In this document: positions 27,652 through 35,605 of the stretch, piece after piece
Layout of the letters: every line of letters begins with the position of its first letter
How positions within the stretch are numbered: position 1 is the first letter of the stretch
NCBI GenBank assembly: GCA_944371325.1
Contig: CALVXO010000001.1
Coordinates: 105,389-169,388, forward strand
Reading direction: 5' to 3'
Source of the DNA: an uncultured Bacilli bacterium
GTDB lineage: Bacteria; Bacillota_I; Bacilli_A; RF39; UBA660
DNA: 64,000 bases
Notes under the pieces: model-generated
What the model saw: the letters and a program-made list of their open reading frames with translations, nothing else
The model's database searches: none
What the model was told of the DNA's origin: nothing
Program-made: the position numbers and the translations under genes

Positions 27652-28212
27652 TTAAAATTGTACTTTTGGTACTTCTTTATCAGCTTCACTAGCTTCAAAG
27701 AATGCTTCTTGTTTAAATCCAAACATTGAAGCAATAATATTAGAAGGAAACATTTCTAGTTTATTTTTATAAATAAGTACCGCATCATTATAAAACTGTC
27801 TAGCATATTGAATCTTATCTTCTGTTTCCTTTAAATTTGCTTGCAAATCTAAAAAGTTTGTATTAGCTTTTAAATCAGGATAAGCTTCTGCAACTGCCAT
27901 AAGTCTACCTAATGCTCTAGATAATTCTCCATCTGCTTTAATTTCTTCTTCAGTTGTTTTAGCATCAACCACTTTGTTTCTAGCAGCAACTACGTTTTCC
28001 AATGTTTCAGTTTCATGCTTTGCGTAACCTTTTACAGTTTCAACTAAATTAGGAATTAAATCAGTTCTTCTTTTTAACAACACATCAATTTGAGCCCATT
28101 GATCTTTTACTTTATTACGTAGTGAAACTAAACTATTATAAGTTATTCCTACAAATAATAAAATTAATACAATAACTCCAATAACTATTAAAGCAATAAT
28201 CCAGCCTTCCAT
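27652..28212 (-). CDS. lemA: LemA family protein
   Basis: 186 residues. One N-terminal membrane segment (WIIALIVIGVIVLILLFVGI) is followed by a long helical bundle with the family signature SLRNKVKDQWAQIDVLLKRR and DLIPNLVETVKGYAKHE. LemA proteins are membrane-anchored with an outward or inward helical domain; the biochemical role is not settled. The ATG at 28212 follows GGAGG. It forms a pair with DUF2207. Confidence 0.93.
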   Translation of the reverse strand: MEGWIIALIVIGVIVLILLFVGITYNSLVSLRNKVKDQWAQIDVLLKRRTDLIPNLVETVKGYAKHETETLENVVAARNKVVDAKTTEEEIKADGELSRALGRLMAVAEAYPDLKANTNFLDLQANLKETEDKIQYARQFYNDAVLIYKNKLEMFPSNIIASMFGFKQEAFFEASEADKEVPKVQF

Positions 28213-28312
28213 ATTCTTAACCTCCAATAACATTATATAATAAATTAAATAAAAAATAAATACATATTTTATATTTTTTTAGGACAAAATAAATTTGAAA
28301 GGAATGGTTAAC

Positions 28313-28519
28313 TTGAATATCGATATAAGAAAACATATTATTTCAAATTTTAAAAATGCCGATGTAGATGAAATAAAAGCTTCTATTGAAGCTTCAATTA
28401 AAGAAAAAGATGAAATTACTCTACCTGGTTTAGGAGTGTTTTTTGAAGTGTTATGGACTAGTAGTGACGAAAATAGTAGAGAATATATATTAAATACATT
28501 AAAAAATTCATTAAATTAA
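28313..28519 (+). CDS. sspI: Small acid-soluble spore protein SspI family
   Basis: 68 residues. NIDIRKHIISNFKNADVDEI, then EITLPGLGVFFEVLW and REYILNTLKNSLN follow SspI of Bacillus closely, including the LPGLGV(L/F)FEV core. SspI is a minor spore core protein made in the forespore. I place the start at TTG 28313, 9 bases after AAAGGA; ATG 28304 touches the ribosome site. A clear sigma-G promoter was not identified. Together with sigK it shows a sporulation programme. A structured RNA locus follows. Confidence 0.88.
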   Translation: MNIDIRKHIISNFKNADVDEIKASIEASIKEKDEITLPGLGVFFEVLWTSSDENSREYILNTLKNSLN

Positions 28520-28521
28520 TA

Positions 28522-28657
28522 AAAAAAGGTTGACAAAATCAATCTTTTGAATTAGTATATATGGTACCAATTCGAAATAATTTGAATTGGTGCTAGTATC
28601 ACACTAGCCAACCCCTTTTTATTCTTTTATGCGAACTATTCCTATAAGGAATAGTTC
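28522..28657 (-). ncRNA. Candidate structured small RNA, no coding potential
   Basis: From a minus-strand promoter, the transcript would start with a 10-bp hairpin (GAACTATTCC / GGAATAGTTC). It then folds into a four-way junction: a closing helix GGTTG / CAACC extended by A and T runs, and three hairpins with stems GCTAGT / ACTAGC, ACCAATTC / GAATTGGT and CAAAA / TTTTG. It ends in seven T. The same arms can form on the plus strand, where a second promoter faces it. No open frame with a ribosome site is present. Not matched to a named RNA family. Confidence 0.45.
28530..28558 (+). promoter_or_regulatory. Candidate promoter inside the structured locus
   Basis: A perfect -35 TTGACA (28530-28535), a 17-bp spacer and TAGTAT (28553-28558). 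It would start a short RNA at the ACCAATTC hairpin, ending at the T run near 28620 or the hairpin at 28633. Confidence 0.4.
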
Positions 28658-28663
28658 ATTTTT
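28633..28663 (+). terminator. Terminator for the sspI-side transcript
   Basis: Stem GAACTATTCC / GGAATAGTTC (28633-28642 with 28648-28657) followed by ATTTTT on the plus strand. Confidence 0.65.
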
Positions 28664-28693
28664 ATTATAATATAATAATATTTTTTTAGTCAA
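28664..28693 (-). promoter_or_regulatory. Sigma-A promoter for the structured RNA
   Basis: TTGACT (28688-28693), an 18-bp spacer and TATAAT (28664-28669), reading away from rpoZ and into the structured locus. Confidence 0.6.
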
Positions 28694-28724
28694 TGTTTTT
28701 TTATTTTATAAATGTAAACTAATG

Positions 28725-28919
28725 TCAATGAATTTTTATTTTATTATTAGCGATTTCTTCTAATGCCCTTCCAATTGGTTTTTTAGAAGTATATTCATTT
28801 TCCTTTAATTGAAAATGTTCAGTCTTTTCTATTTCATGGGCTCTTTTAGAAACGATATTTACTAATAAATATTTAGATCCTACTTGATTTAATAATTTAT
28901 CAATTGATGGATATATCAT
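28725..28919 (-). CDS. rpoZ: RNA polymerase omega subunit
   Basis: 64 residues, typical for Gram-positive omega. It begins MIYPSIDKLLNQVGSKYLLV, then VSKRAHEI and the C-terminal KPIGRALEEIANNKIKI. Omega binds the beta-prime subunit and stabilises the core enzyme. An AAGGTGA site precedes the ATG. Terminates in TGA. Confidence 0.94.
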   Translation of the reverse strand: MIYPSIDKLLNQVGSKYLLVNIVSKRAHEIEKTEHFQLKENEYTSKKPIGRALEEIANNKIKIH

Positions 28920-28977
28920 TTAATCACCTTCCCTATATTTATAATAAACTATTATTTTATATTTGACAACAAATATC

Positions 28978-29595
28978 TTATAATTTGACATTATTTGACA
29001 ACTCATTATATATTTTATCTATTTGTTCTTTATTATATACTCTCTTATTTAATCTTTTATCAACTGTATTATATAGTAATTTTCTAGTTGTTAGCCAAAC
29101 ACCAGTAACATTAAATATTAAATGACTATTTAATATTACATAATTAAAAGCATTTTCTTTTAATACAAAAGGATTTTTTATTCTTTTGTTTTTAATATAC
29201 CAATATTCATCTTTTATATCTCCTTTTATTTTTCCTTCTAGATTTAATTTAGCAAATTCAAAAATACCAGCTTCATTTATAACAATTAAATTATTATTAA
29301 TTACTAATGTTTTTTGATATGTATCTAACTTTGATAATTCAGCTATCATCATTTCGTTATTAGAAAATTTTTCTATTTTTTTAAAAGGAAGTGATCTATC
29401 ACCATATCTAATATAATCTAAAGCAATCTTTATAACTGTTAATGTATTTAATATAATTAAAAAAATAAATAACAATTCAATTCCGATATTAGTAATAAAA
29501 GGTCCAAATATTAAAACTACTAATATTGGAAATATTCCTGCATATATACCTAATAAAAAGCAAACAAGAAATCTTTTTATATTTTTTTCCTTCAT
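28978..29595 (-). CDS. Two-TM protein with degenerate NERD-like domain
   Basis: 205 residues. Two membrane segments (about 8-32 and 35-60) precede a domain with LVINNNLIVINEAGIFEFAK, GKIKGDIKDEYW and NPFVLKENAF. These match the order of a NERD (nuclease-related) domain, but where active NERD proteins have the GIFVIEVK-type Glu and Lys, this protein has Ala and Leu. It may therefore be an inactive member or a distant fold. It follows no clear partner; rpoZ lies 58 bases downstream. No further function can be inferred. Confidence 0.6.
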   Translation of the reverse strand: MKEKNIKRFLVCFLLGIYAGIFPILVVLIFGPFITNIGIELLFIFLIILNTLTVIKIALDYIRYGDRSLPFKKIEKFSNNEMMIAELSKLDTYQKTLVINNNLIVINEAGIFEFAKLNLEGKIKGDIKDEYWYIKNKRIKNPFVLKENAFNYVILNSHLIFNVTGVWLTTRKLLYNTVDKRLNKRVYNKEQIDKIYNELSNNVKL

Positions 29596-29692
29596 AACTT
29601 CACCTACTATTTAAATTTTATCATATTTAAAAAAATATTGATATATTTATCAACATTTTTTATTTAAAATCGACAATTTTTAAATGATTGTT

Positions 29693-30739
29693 TTATATTA
29701 CTTGATTAATTATTACTAATAATGTACTATTATTTACTTTAAAATCTTTATCATTTATAAAAATAGTATTTTCAATATCGATATTATTTTTCTTTAATGT
29801 ATTATTAATATTATCTTTAGAAGAAATATATATTACATTTTCGTATTCAATATTTAATTTTTCGAAAAAACATTTAACAAATGTTTCATTTACTTTAGTT
29901 AAAAATATTTTATTATAAGATATTTGTTTTAATAATTCCATTGTAATTAATAAATCATTACTTGTAAAAATTAAGTTTTCTAAATAATCATTAATCAAAC
30001 GACTAACTTTTGAGTTAACGTCAATATTGTTTTTATATTCATTAAAAGAGATATTATGGCCAAAATATTCAGATATTTCATTTTTATATTTTTTATAAAA
30101 ATCTTTTAAATATTTAAGTAATTCACCATCTAAATCTAAGCAGATATTTAAAACAGTCTTCCCTTGAGTTATTTTTTTATATATATGTTTAGCTACTATA
30201 TCACGATATGGTTCAGTAGCTTCTTGTAAGTTTAAATCTTTAAAACTTAAAACAAAATTACTTAATTCTATTTTAGCTTCTTTTTTAGTTGTACTACTTT
30301 GATCGGATAATAATTCAAATTCAACAAATCCACCTATTTCTGGAAGAGTATCAATCATAATACTATATTTATAATGATCCTTAGCTAATTCATAAACAAT
30401 ACGTTTTTTCATTACTAAAACATAACTATAATATCCTAAAGATGAAAATAAACTAATAAAATTATCATATTTATCTACATCAGATGAAATATTGTTTTCT
30501 AACTTACAATATTGACCTAATAAAGTATCTGATTTCCCTTTATATGTTATTTCCATATTATTATCATTTTTTCTTATTCTAAGGCATGTTCTATTTTTAA
30601 TAAAATTACTATTAATATCTGTAAAATATTCATCAGATTCTACTATTTCTTTTTTCTTTTTAAAGCCTAATTTTTCAGCTATATTAATTAATCTTTCTGG
30701 TTCCATACAATAATATTTTTCTTCAGTTTCTATTTTCAT
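29693..30739 (-). CDS. CYTH domain fused to a HAD-like domain
   Basis: 348 residues. The N-terminal half carries the ExExK start (KIETEEKYY) and paired basic and acidic strands (CLRIRKNDNNMEITYKG, FVEFELLSD) of CYTH proteins, which bind or hydrolyse triphosphates. The C-terminal half (about 195-348) starts ICLDLDGELLKYLKDFYKKY, with a HAD-type DxDG motif, then ELLKQISYNKIFLTKVN and ENTIFINDKDF, which fit HAD motifs II-IV. Start ATG 30739 follows GGAAGG and overlaps the methyltransferase gene by 17 bases. A polyphosphate or nucleotide phosphatase role is possible but not established. Confidence 0.7.
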   Translation of the reverse strand: MKIETEEKYYCMEPERLINIAEKLGFKKKKEIVESDEYFTDINSNFIKNRTCLRIRKNDNNMEITYKGKSDTLLGQYCKLENNISSDVDKYDNFISLFSSLGYYSYVLVMKKRIVYELAKDHYKYSIMIDTLPEIGGFVEFELLSDQSSTTKKEAKIELSNFVLSFKDLNLQEATEPYRDIVAKHIYKKITQGKTVLNICLDLDGELLKYLKDFYKKYKNEISEYFGHNISFNEYKNNIDVNSKVSRLINDYLENLIFTSNDLLITMELLKQISYNKIFLTKVNETFVKCFFEKLNIEYENVIYISSKDNINNTLKKNNIDIENTIFINDKDFKVNNSTLLVIINQVI

Positions 30740-31745
30740 TACCATCATCCTTCCTTGTTATAATAGCGATTTTATAGGTACCTAAAATATTAGTAAATGT
30801 ATTATATTCAATATGATGTTTTTTAAATTTGTTATTAATAATATTTATAAATTGATTTTCATTTAAATAACAATTACCTACATCTTTTAAAAATTTAGTG
30901 TATAAATATTTGTTTAATATTTTTGGTAATCCTTTATAATCCTTTGGATTTAATATTTCTATTATAATAATTTTTTTAGAAATTTTATCTAAAAAATCTA
31001 GCATATTATTTATATTTGTTATATTGTTCATATGATGAAGTGTATTTTTACAAAAACTAACATCATAACTATCTTGTTTCACATTATTTAACTCAACGTC
31101 ATCATTAGTATATATTACATTATTTTGCTTGTTCAAATTTAAATAATTTAAACATATATCATTACCAACAATAGTTTTATATTTCTTTTTTTTTGCTATT
31201 AAAAATATATCCGAATTGTCACCGCATGATACATCGATAATAGACTCTTTATATGGCAATATATCATATAATAATTCTTTAAATTCTTTTTTTCTTCTTC
31301 TTTTTTCTGTTAAGATATATTTTTTTAAAACTTTTTCATGAAATTTATATCTATTTATATATTTTAGCGACATATCAATTTCTTGTTTTATATTTGAAGA
31401 AACAAATAAAGTAGAATAATTTTCTTTATGATATTGTATTAATTTTTGATATTTTTCTGATTCACCATTTAATATTAATATATTAGTTTTTAAAGCAATA
31501 ACTAAAGTATTTAAACAAAAACATACTGGATAAAAATTAGTGATTTCTAATTTATATTTATTGTTTAATTCTTTTATTTTCTCTAACATATCAAATTTTT
31601 CATTTTCAAATATTATCTTATTATCTAATAAATAACTAAATTTATTATCATAAATTAAAAACATTATTTTTTTATTAGATATTTTTATATCTAATTTTTC
31701 TAAATTATATTTTTCTTTATAAAATTTATAAACATCAATCTTCAT
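30723..31745 (-). CDS. SAM-dependent methyltransferase-like protein
   Basis: 340 residues. The C-terminal part (about 160-330) is a Rossmann-type methyltransferase: motif I IIDVSCGDNSDIF, an acidic post-I strand NDICLN, then SFCKNTLHHM and KIIIIEILNP. The first 150 residues (strands and helices, KIMFLIYDNKFSYLL and ILILNGESEKYQ) are not recognised and may be a substrate domain. The start overlaps the end of the LysR gene by 11 bases; the end overlaps the CYTH/HAD gene. Substrate unknown. Confidence 0.7.
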   Translation of the reverse strand: MKIDVYKFYKEKYNLEKLDIKISNKKIMFLIYDNKFSYLLDNKIIFENEKFDMLEKIKELNNKYKLEITNFYPVCFCLNTLVIALKTNILILNGESEKYQKLIQYHKENYSTLFVSSNIKQEIDMSLKYINRYKFHEKVLKKYILTEKRRRKKEFKELLYDILPYKESIIDVSCGDNSDIFLIAKKKKYKTIVGNDICLNYLNLNKQNNVIYTNDDVELNNVKQDSYDVSFCKNTLHHMNNITNINNMLDFLDKISKKIIIIEILNPKDYKGLPKILNKYLYTKFLKDVGNCYLNENQFINIINNKFKKHHIEYNTFTNILGTYKIAIITRKDDGNENRN

Positions 31746-32622
31746 ACTCTATTTCTTCCTTAATAAATAATTTAGCCGCGTTAGTTAAATAATTATTAAT
31801 ATATAATAAATTTATTTCCATTTTTGGTAAATCTTCTTTTATATCTATATAATCTAATATATTAGAATCAACTAAATACTGAATGGCAGATTTAACAACA
31901 TAACCTATTCCTAAATTTTTTCTTGTTGCATCAATTATTAACTCTTCTGTTTCGAACTCCAAAATTGGTTTTAATGATACATCTAAATTATTACAACAAA
32001 TATTTAAGTTCTTCCTAATCGAACTTCTAGAAACTGGCAAAATAATATCTTCTTTTTCTAATTCTTTTAAATTATTATATGTTTTTTTATTTTCTTTGGA
32101 TTTTACAAAACAAGTGTTTAGTGAACAAATTGGTTTTATCTCAATATTGTTATAAACTGTATCAATTGGTGATGAATCAACTACAAAGTCAACTTTTCTT
32201 TGTTCTAATCTTTCAATTAAAAAATTAGTTGACATATCAATTAATTCAATTACAATTTTAGGATGTCTCAAACGAAAAGCTGCTATCTTATCCATCAAAT
32301 AATTTCTAACAATATGTGATTGAACTCCGATTATTATTCTTCCTTGTTCAATATCATTTATTGATACTAACACTCTTTGACAAGATAATAATAAATCATG
32401 CATTTTTTGTAAATATTCATATAGTATTTCTCCAGATGGCGTTAAAGAAATACCTTTATTAGCTCGATAAAACAATTGCGTATTTAGTTCTTCTTCTAAT
32501 TTAGACATACTTTTACTAATAGCTGGTTGTGAAATAAATAATTTGTTAGAAGCATCTAAAAAACTCTTTGAACTTGCAACTTCTAAAAAGATTCTTAAAG
32601 AGTTTAAGTTTACATTATTCAT
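31735..32622 (-). CDS. LysR-family transcriptional regulator
   Basis: 295 residues. The winged helix-turn-helix (about 1-65) reads LRIFLEVASSKSFLDASNKL and SQPAISKSMSKLEEEL, then a linker helix and a periplasmic-binding-like effector domain (from about 92, GRIIIGVQSHIVRN). It is unusual in that it shares an operon with genes it overlaps, instead of diverging from a target; it probably controls its own operon. AGGTGATGGC precedes the ATG. Confidence 0.92.
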   Translation of the reverse strand: MNNVNLNSLRIFLEVASSKSFLDASNKLFISQPAISKSMSKLEEELNTQLFYRANKGISLTPSGEILYEYLQKMHDLLLSCQRVLVSINDIEQGRIIIGVQSHIVRNYLMDKIAAFRLRHPKIVIELIDMSTNFLIERLEQRKVDFVVDSSPIDTVYNNIEIKPICSLNTCFVKSKENKKTYNNLKELEKEDIILPVSRSSIRKNLNICCNNLDVSLKPILEFETEELIIDATRKNLGIGYVVKSAIQYLVDSNILDYIDIKEDLPKMEINLLYINNYLTNAAKLFIKEEIEYED

Positions 32623-32641
32623 ATTGCCATCACCTAAGAGT

Positions 32642-32670
32642 ATTATAGTAATATATTGTTATAAAGTCAA
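32642..32670 (-). promoter_or_regulatory. Sigma-A promoter of the LysR operon
   Basis: TTGACT (32665-32670), a 17-bp spacer and TATAAT (32642-32647), about 20 bases before the LysR start. Confidence 0.8.
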
Positions 32671-32703
32671 GTTAATATTTTTTATATTATCTATAACTTT
32701 TGT

Positions 32704-33378
32704 TTATAGTCCATTATCATTAAAACTATAATAACTATCTTTACCAATTATTATATGATCTAATACATTTATTCCTAATAATGTTCCTACTTCTTTTAAT
32801 TGTTTTGTAATTATAATATCATTATTAGATGGATTAACATTACCTGATGGATGATTATGGATACAAATAATACTTGTTGCACTTAATAAATATGCTTCTT
32901 TAAAAACTTCTCTAGGATGAACCAAACTTTGATTAATTGTACCGATAAATAATAATTTATCTTTAATAATATGATTTTTAGTATCTAAATAAACACAATA
33001 AAAATGTTCTTGTAGTTTATCTTTTAATTTTTCTTTATAGTAATTGAATATACTTTCAGATGAATATATTTTTATTTGATTAATATTATTTATTTTATTA
33101 TTAATTCTTTTACCTAATTCAATACTAGCTAAAATTTCACAAGCTTTTGCTTTACCTATTCCTTTTATTTTAATTAAGTTTTGATAATTAATATCTTTTA
33201 AATTATTAATATTATCAATTTGTTTTAAAATGTTATTCGCAAGTTCTTTAACGGATAAATCTTTTGTTCCACATTTTAATAATATTGACAATAATTCTTC
33301 GTTACTTAAGTATTCAACACCATTACTAATTAGTCTTTCACGAGGTCGTTCATTTATTGGAATATCTTTAATTAATAT
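32704..33378 (-). CDS. radC: RadC family JAB1/MPN protein, non-ATG start
   Basis: About 224 residues when read from near 33378. The N-terminal part NERPRERLISNGVEYLSNEE and LLSILLKCGTK is typical RadC, followed by an HhH region (IKGIGKAKACEI) and the metal motif HNHPSGNVNPSNND. The frame has no ATG, GTG or TTG before residue 29, yet the conserved N-terminus lies upstream of that. GGAGG is followed 7 bases later by ATA (33378), with ATT at 33372. Initiation must use one of these or a similar codon. RadC's DNA repair role is disputed. It follows the SPOR-like gene by 2 bases. Confidence 0.85.
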   Translation of the reverse strand: MLIKDIPINERPRERLISNGVEYLSNEELLSILLKCGTKDLSVKELANNILKQIDNINNLKDINYQNLIKIKGIGKAKACEILASIELGKRINNKINNINQIKIYSSESIFNYYKEKLKDKLQEHFYCVYLDTKNHIIKDKLLFIGTINQSLVHPREVFKEAYLLSATSIICIHNHPSGNVNPSNNDIIITKQLKEVGTLLGINVLDHIIIGKDSYYSFNDNGL

Positions 33379-33380
33379 AA

Positions 33381-33827
33381 TTATCCCTCCTCTTTATATT
33401 TACTTAATGTTTGTTTAATTATTTCTCTTATTGTTTCTTCTTCATTTGTTTCTTTTAAAACCATATCATATTGTCTTAAAGAATTTAATAATTCAGTATC
33501 TGAAATTGTTGTTGTTTTAATAATTGTATTAATATCTTTATTTTTATAATATTCTTGTATCTTATTTACATTATCACTTTCTAGTGAAATACCTATATAA
33601 ACATAATACATATTATCAATAACGCTATATATATAATCAGATAAATTTGTTGTATTCTCTTGCATACTTTCCATACTAGAATAAACACCTTGTTGGACTA
33701 AATATGCTGTTTCTTTTACATTAAATACCGGTATTATATTAACACTTTCATATTCTTTTAACATATAAAAAGATAATAAAAAACCGACTAATAAAGATAC
33801 AATTATAGTTAATAAATATTTTTTCAT
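33381..33827 (-). CDS. Membrane-anchored SPOR-like protein
   Basis: 148 residues: a basic start, one membrane segment (LLTIIVSLLVGFLLSFYML, about 5-23), then YLVQQGVYSSMESMQENTT, YYVYIGISLESDNVNKIQEY and DINTIIKTT, spaced as the two halves of a SPOR (peptidoglycan-binding) domain. The fit is by pattern only. SPOR proteins act at the septum or in spore cortex remodelling. A 2-base gap to radC suggests an operon. Confidence 0.6.
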   Translation of the reverse strand: MKKYLLTIIVSLLVGFLLSFYMLKEYESVNIIPVFNVKETAYLVQQGVYSSMESMQENTTNLSDYIYSVIDNMYYVYIGISLESDNVNKIQEYYKNKDINTIIKTTTISDTELLNSLRQYDMVLKETNEEETIREIIKQTLSKYKEEG

Positions 33828-33876
33828 ATTCTCACCATTTTAATTATACCCTATTAATCAGTTACATTTTGTCGAA

Positions 33877-35559
33877 TTAAATTAATTCATCAATTTTTGA
33901 AACGATATCATTTACATGAACATCAAATACTTGATTAGTTTCTCTTATTTTTAATTCTACTAAATTATCTTTAGTTTTTTTACCAACTGTAATTCGATAT
34001 GGAATACCAATTAAATCCATATCATTAAATTTTACCCCTGCTCGTTCATCACGATCATCTAATATAGTTTCAATATTATTTTTAGTTAAATTATTATATA
34101 TTGCATTAGCAATTGATTTTTGAATATCATCTTTTTTATCAATTAAAACAATAGCTACTTTGTATGGTGCGATTTCAATCGGCCAAATAATACCTTTTTC
34201 ATCATTTCTTTGTTCAACTATTGAAGACATTATTCTACCTAAACCAATTCCATAACATCCCATAACAACTGGTTTTAATTCATTATTTTCATCTAAATAA
34301 TTTAGATTTAATGCTTTAGAATATTTAGTACCTAATTTAAATGTATTACCAACTTCAATACCATGTTTAAAATATAGTTTCTTACCACATTTTGGACAGG
34401 TATCAAATTCTTTTACATTTTTTATATCTCCTACATAATCATATTTAAAGTCTGAAGTATTAACATTTTTGTAGTGATAATCTGTTTTATTAGCACCTAC
34501 TATATAATTATATTTATATAAAATATCATTATCAATTACTATTTTAATATCTAAACCAATTGGCCCTGCAAATCCTACTTTAGCATTAGTAACTTTTTCT
34601 ACTTCTTCTATTGACGCTAATTCTATAGTTTTACCATTTAATAATTTTCTTAATTTTGTTTCATTAATTTCTCTATCACCACTTACTAAACAAGCATATA
34701 AAGTATCATCAACTTTATAAATCAATGTTTTAACAAATTTATCTTTATCTTCTTTTAAATAATCAGAAATTTCTTCAATTGTTTTAGCATTAGGTGTATG
34801 AACTAATTCTTTTTCTTTATACTTTTCAGCTTTTTCTTTATTTATTATGCATTCACTTACTTCGATATTAGATGAATATCCACAATCACATAAAACTAAT
34901 ATATCTTCACCAATATCAGTTACGGCTTGAAATTCTTCACTTAATAATCCACCCATAACACCTGTATCAGCTGTTACAATACGATAATCAATACCAATTC
35001 TATCAAATATATTTTTATAAGCATTAAACATTTTCATATATGATTTATTTAAACTATCTAATGAAGTATCAAAACTATAAGCATCTTTCATAAAGAATTC
35101 TCTTACTCTTATTAATCCATATCTAGGTCTTGGTTCATCACGATATTTGTTTCCTATTTGATATAAATTAAAAGGCATATCTTTATATGATTTAATTTTC
35201 ATTCTAGCTGCTTCTACAAAAAATTCTTCATGAGTAGGGCCAAGTACTAAACTTCTATTATATCTATCCTTTAAACTAAACATATCATGGCCAAAATTAT
35301 CTCTTCTACCACTACTTATATAAACATCTTCTGGTAACAAATTAGGCATCAATAATTCATTAGCACCGGCTTTATTCATTTCTTCTCTAATGATATTTTC
35401 AATATTTTTTAATACTTTTAATCCAAGTGGCATATACATATAAATTCCATTACCTATTTTTTTAACCATTCCACTTTTAACTAGTAAATTGCCACTTACA
35501 GTTTCTTCATCTTTAACATCTTCTCTAAATGTATAGAAAAAATTTTCACTTAATCGCAT
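33877..35559 (-). CDS. proS: Prolyl-tRNA synthetase
   Basis: 560 residues, a bacterial-type class II synthetase. Motif 1 region IREEMNKAGANELLMPNLLP, motif 2 (RYGLIRVREFFMKDAYSFD) and motif 3 (YGIGLGRIMSSIVEQ) are visible. The editing insertion lies at about 225-385, and the anticodon-binding domain from about 460 (KVAIVLIDKKDD). Charges tRNA-Pro. Slightly short insertion domain compared with E. coli. AGGTGAAAT precedes the ATG. Confidence 0.97.
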   Translation of the reverse strand: MRLSENFFYTFREDVKDEETVSGNLLVKSGMVKKIGNGIYMYMPLGLKVLKNIENIIREEMNKAGANELLMPNLLPEDVYISSGRRDNFGHDMFSLKDRYNRSLVLGPTHEEFFVEAARMKIKSYKDMPFNLYQIGNKYRDEPRPRYGLIRVREFFMKDAYSFDTSLDSLNKSYMKMFNAYKNIFDRIGIDYRIVTADTGVMGGLLSEEFQAVTDIGEDILVLCDCGYSSNIEVSECIINKEKAEKYKEKELVHTPNAKTIEEISDYLKEDKDKFVKTLIYKVDDTLYACLVSGDREINETKLRKLLNGKTIELASIEEVEKVTNAKVGFAGPIGLDIKIVIDNDILYKYNYIVGANKTDYHYKNVNTSDFKYDYVGDIKNVKEFDTCPKCGKKLYFKHGIEVGNTFKLGTKYSKALNLNYLDENNELKPVVMGCYGIGLGRIMSSIVEQRNDEKGIIWPIEIAPYKVAIVLIDKKDDIQKSIANAIYNNLTKNNIETILDDRDERAGVKFNDMDLIGIPYRITVGKKTKDNLVELKIRETNQVFDVHVNDIVSKIDELI

Positions 35560-35605
35560 AATTTCACCTCAACAATTTAATTATATCATAAATTAAAATA
35601 TTTTA

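Noticed and set aside
28304..28306. ATG 28304 as start of sspI
   Set aside because: It directly abuts the AAAGGA ribosome site; TTG 28313 has normal spacing and matches the usual SspI N-terminus.
28522..28657. tRNA, 6S RNA or SRP RNA
   Set aside because: The cloverleaf lacks tRNA sequence motifs and arm sizes. It has no single long helix with a central bubble as in 6S RNA, and no SRP tetraloop.
30723..30748. ATG codons at 30748 and 30745 as start of the CYTH/HAD gene
   Set aside because: Both touch the GGAAGG ribosome site; ATG 30739 has proper spacing and begins with the KIETEEK motif.
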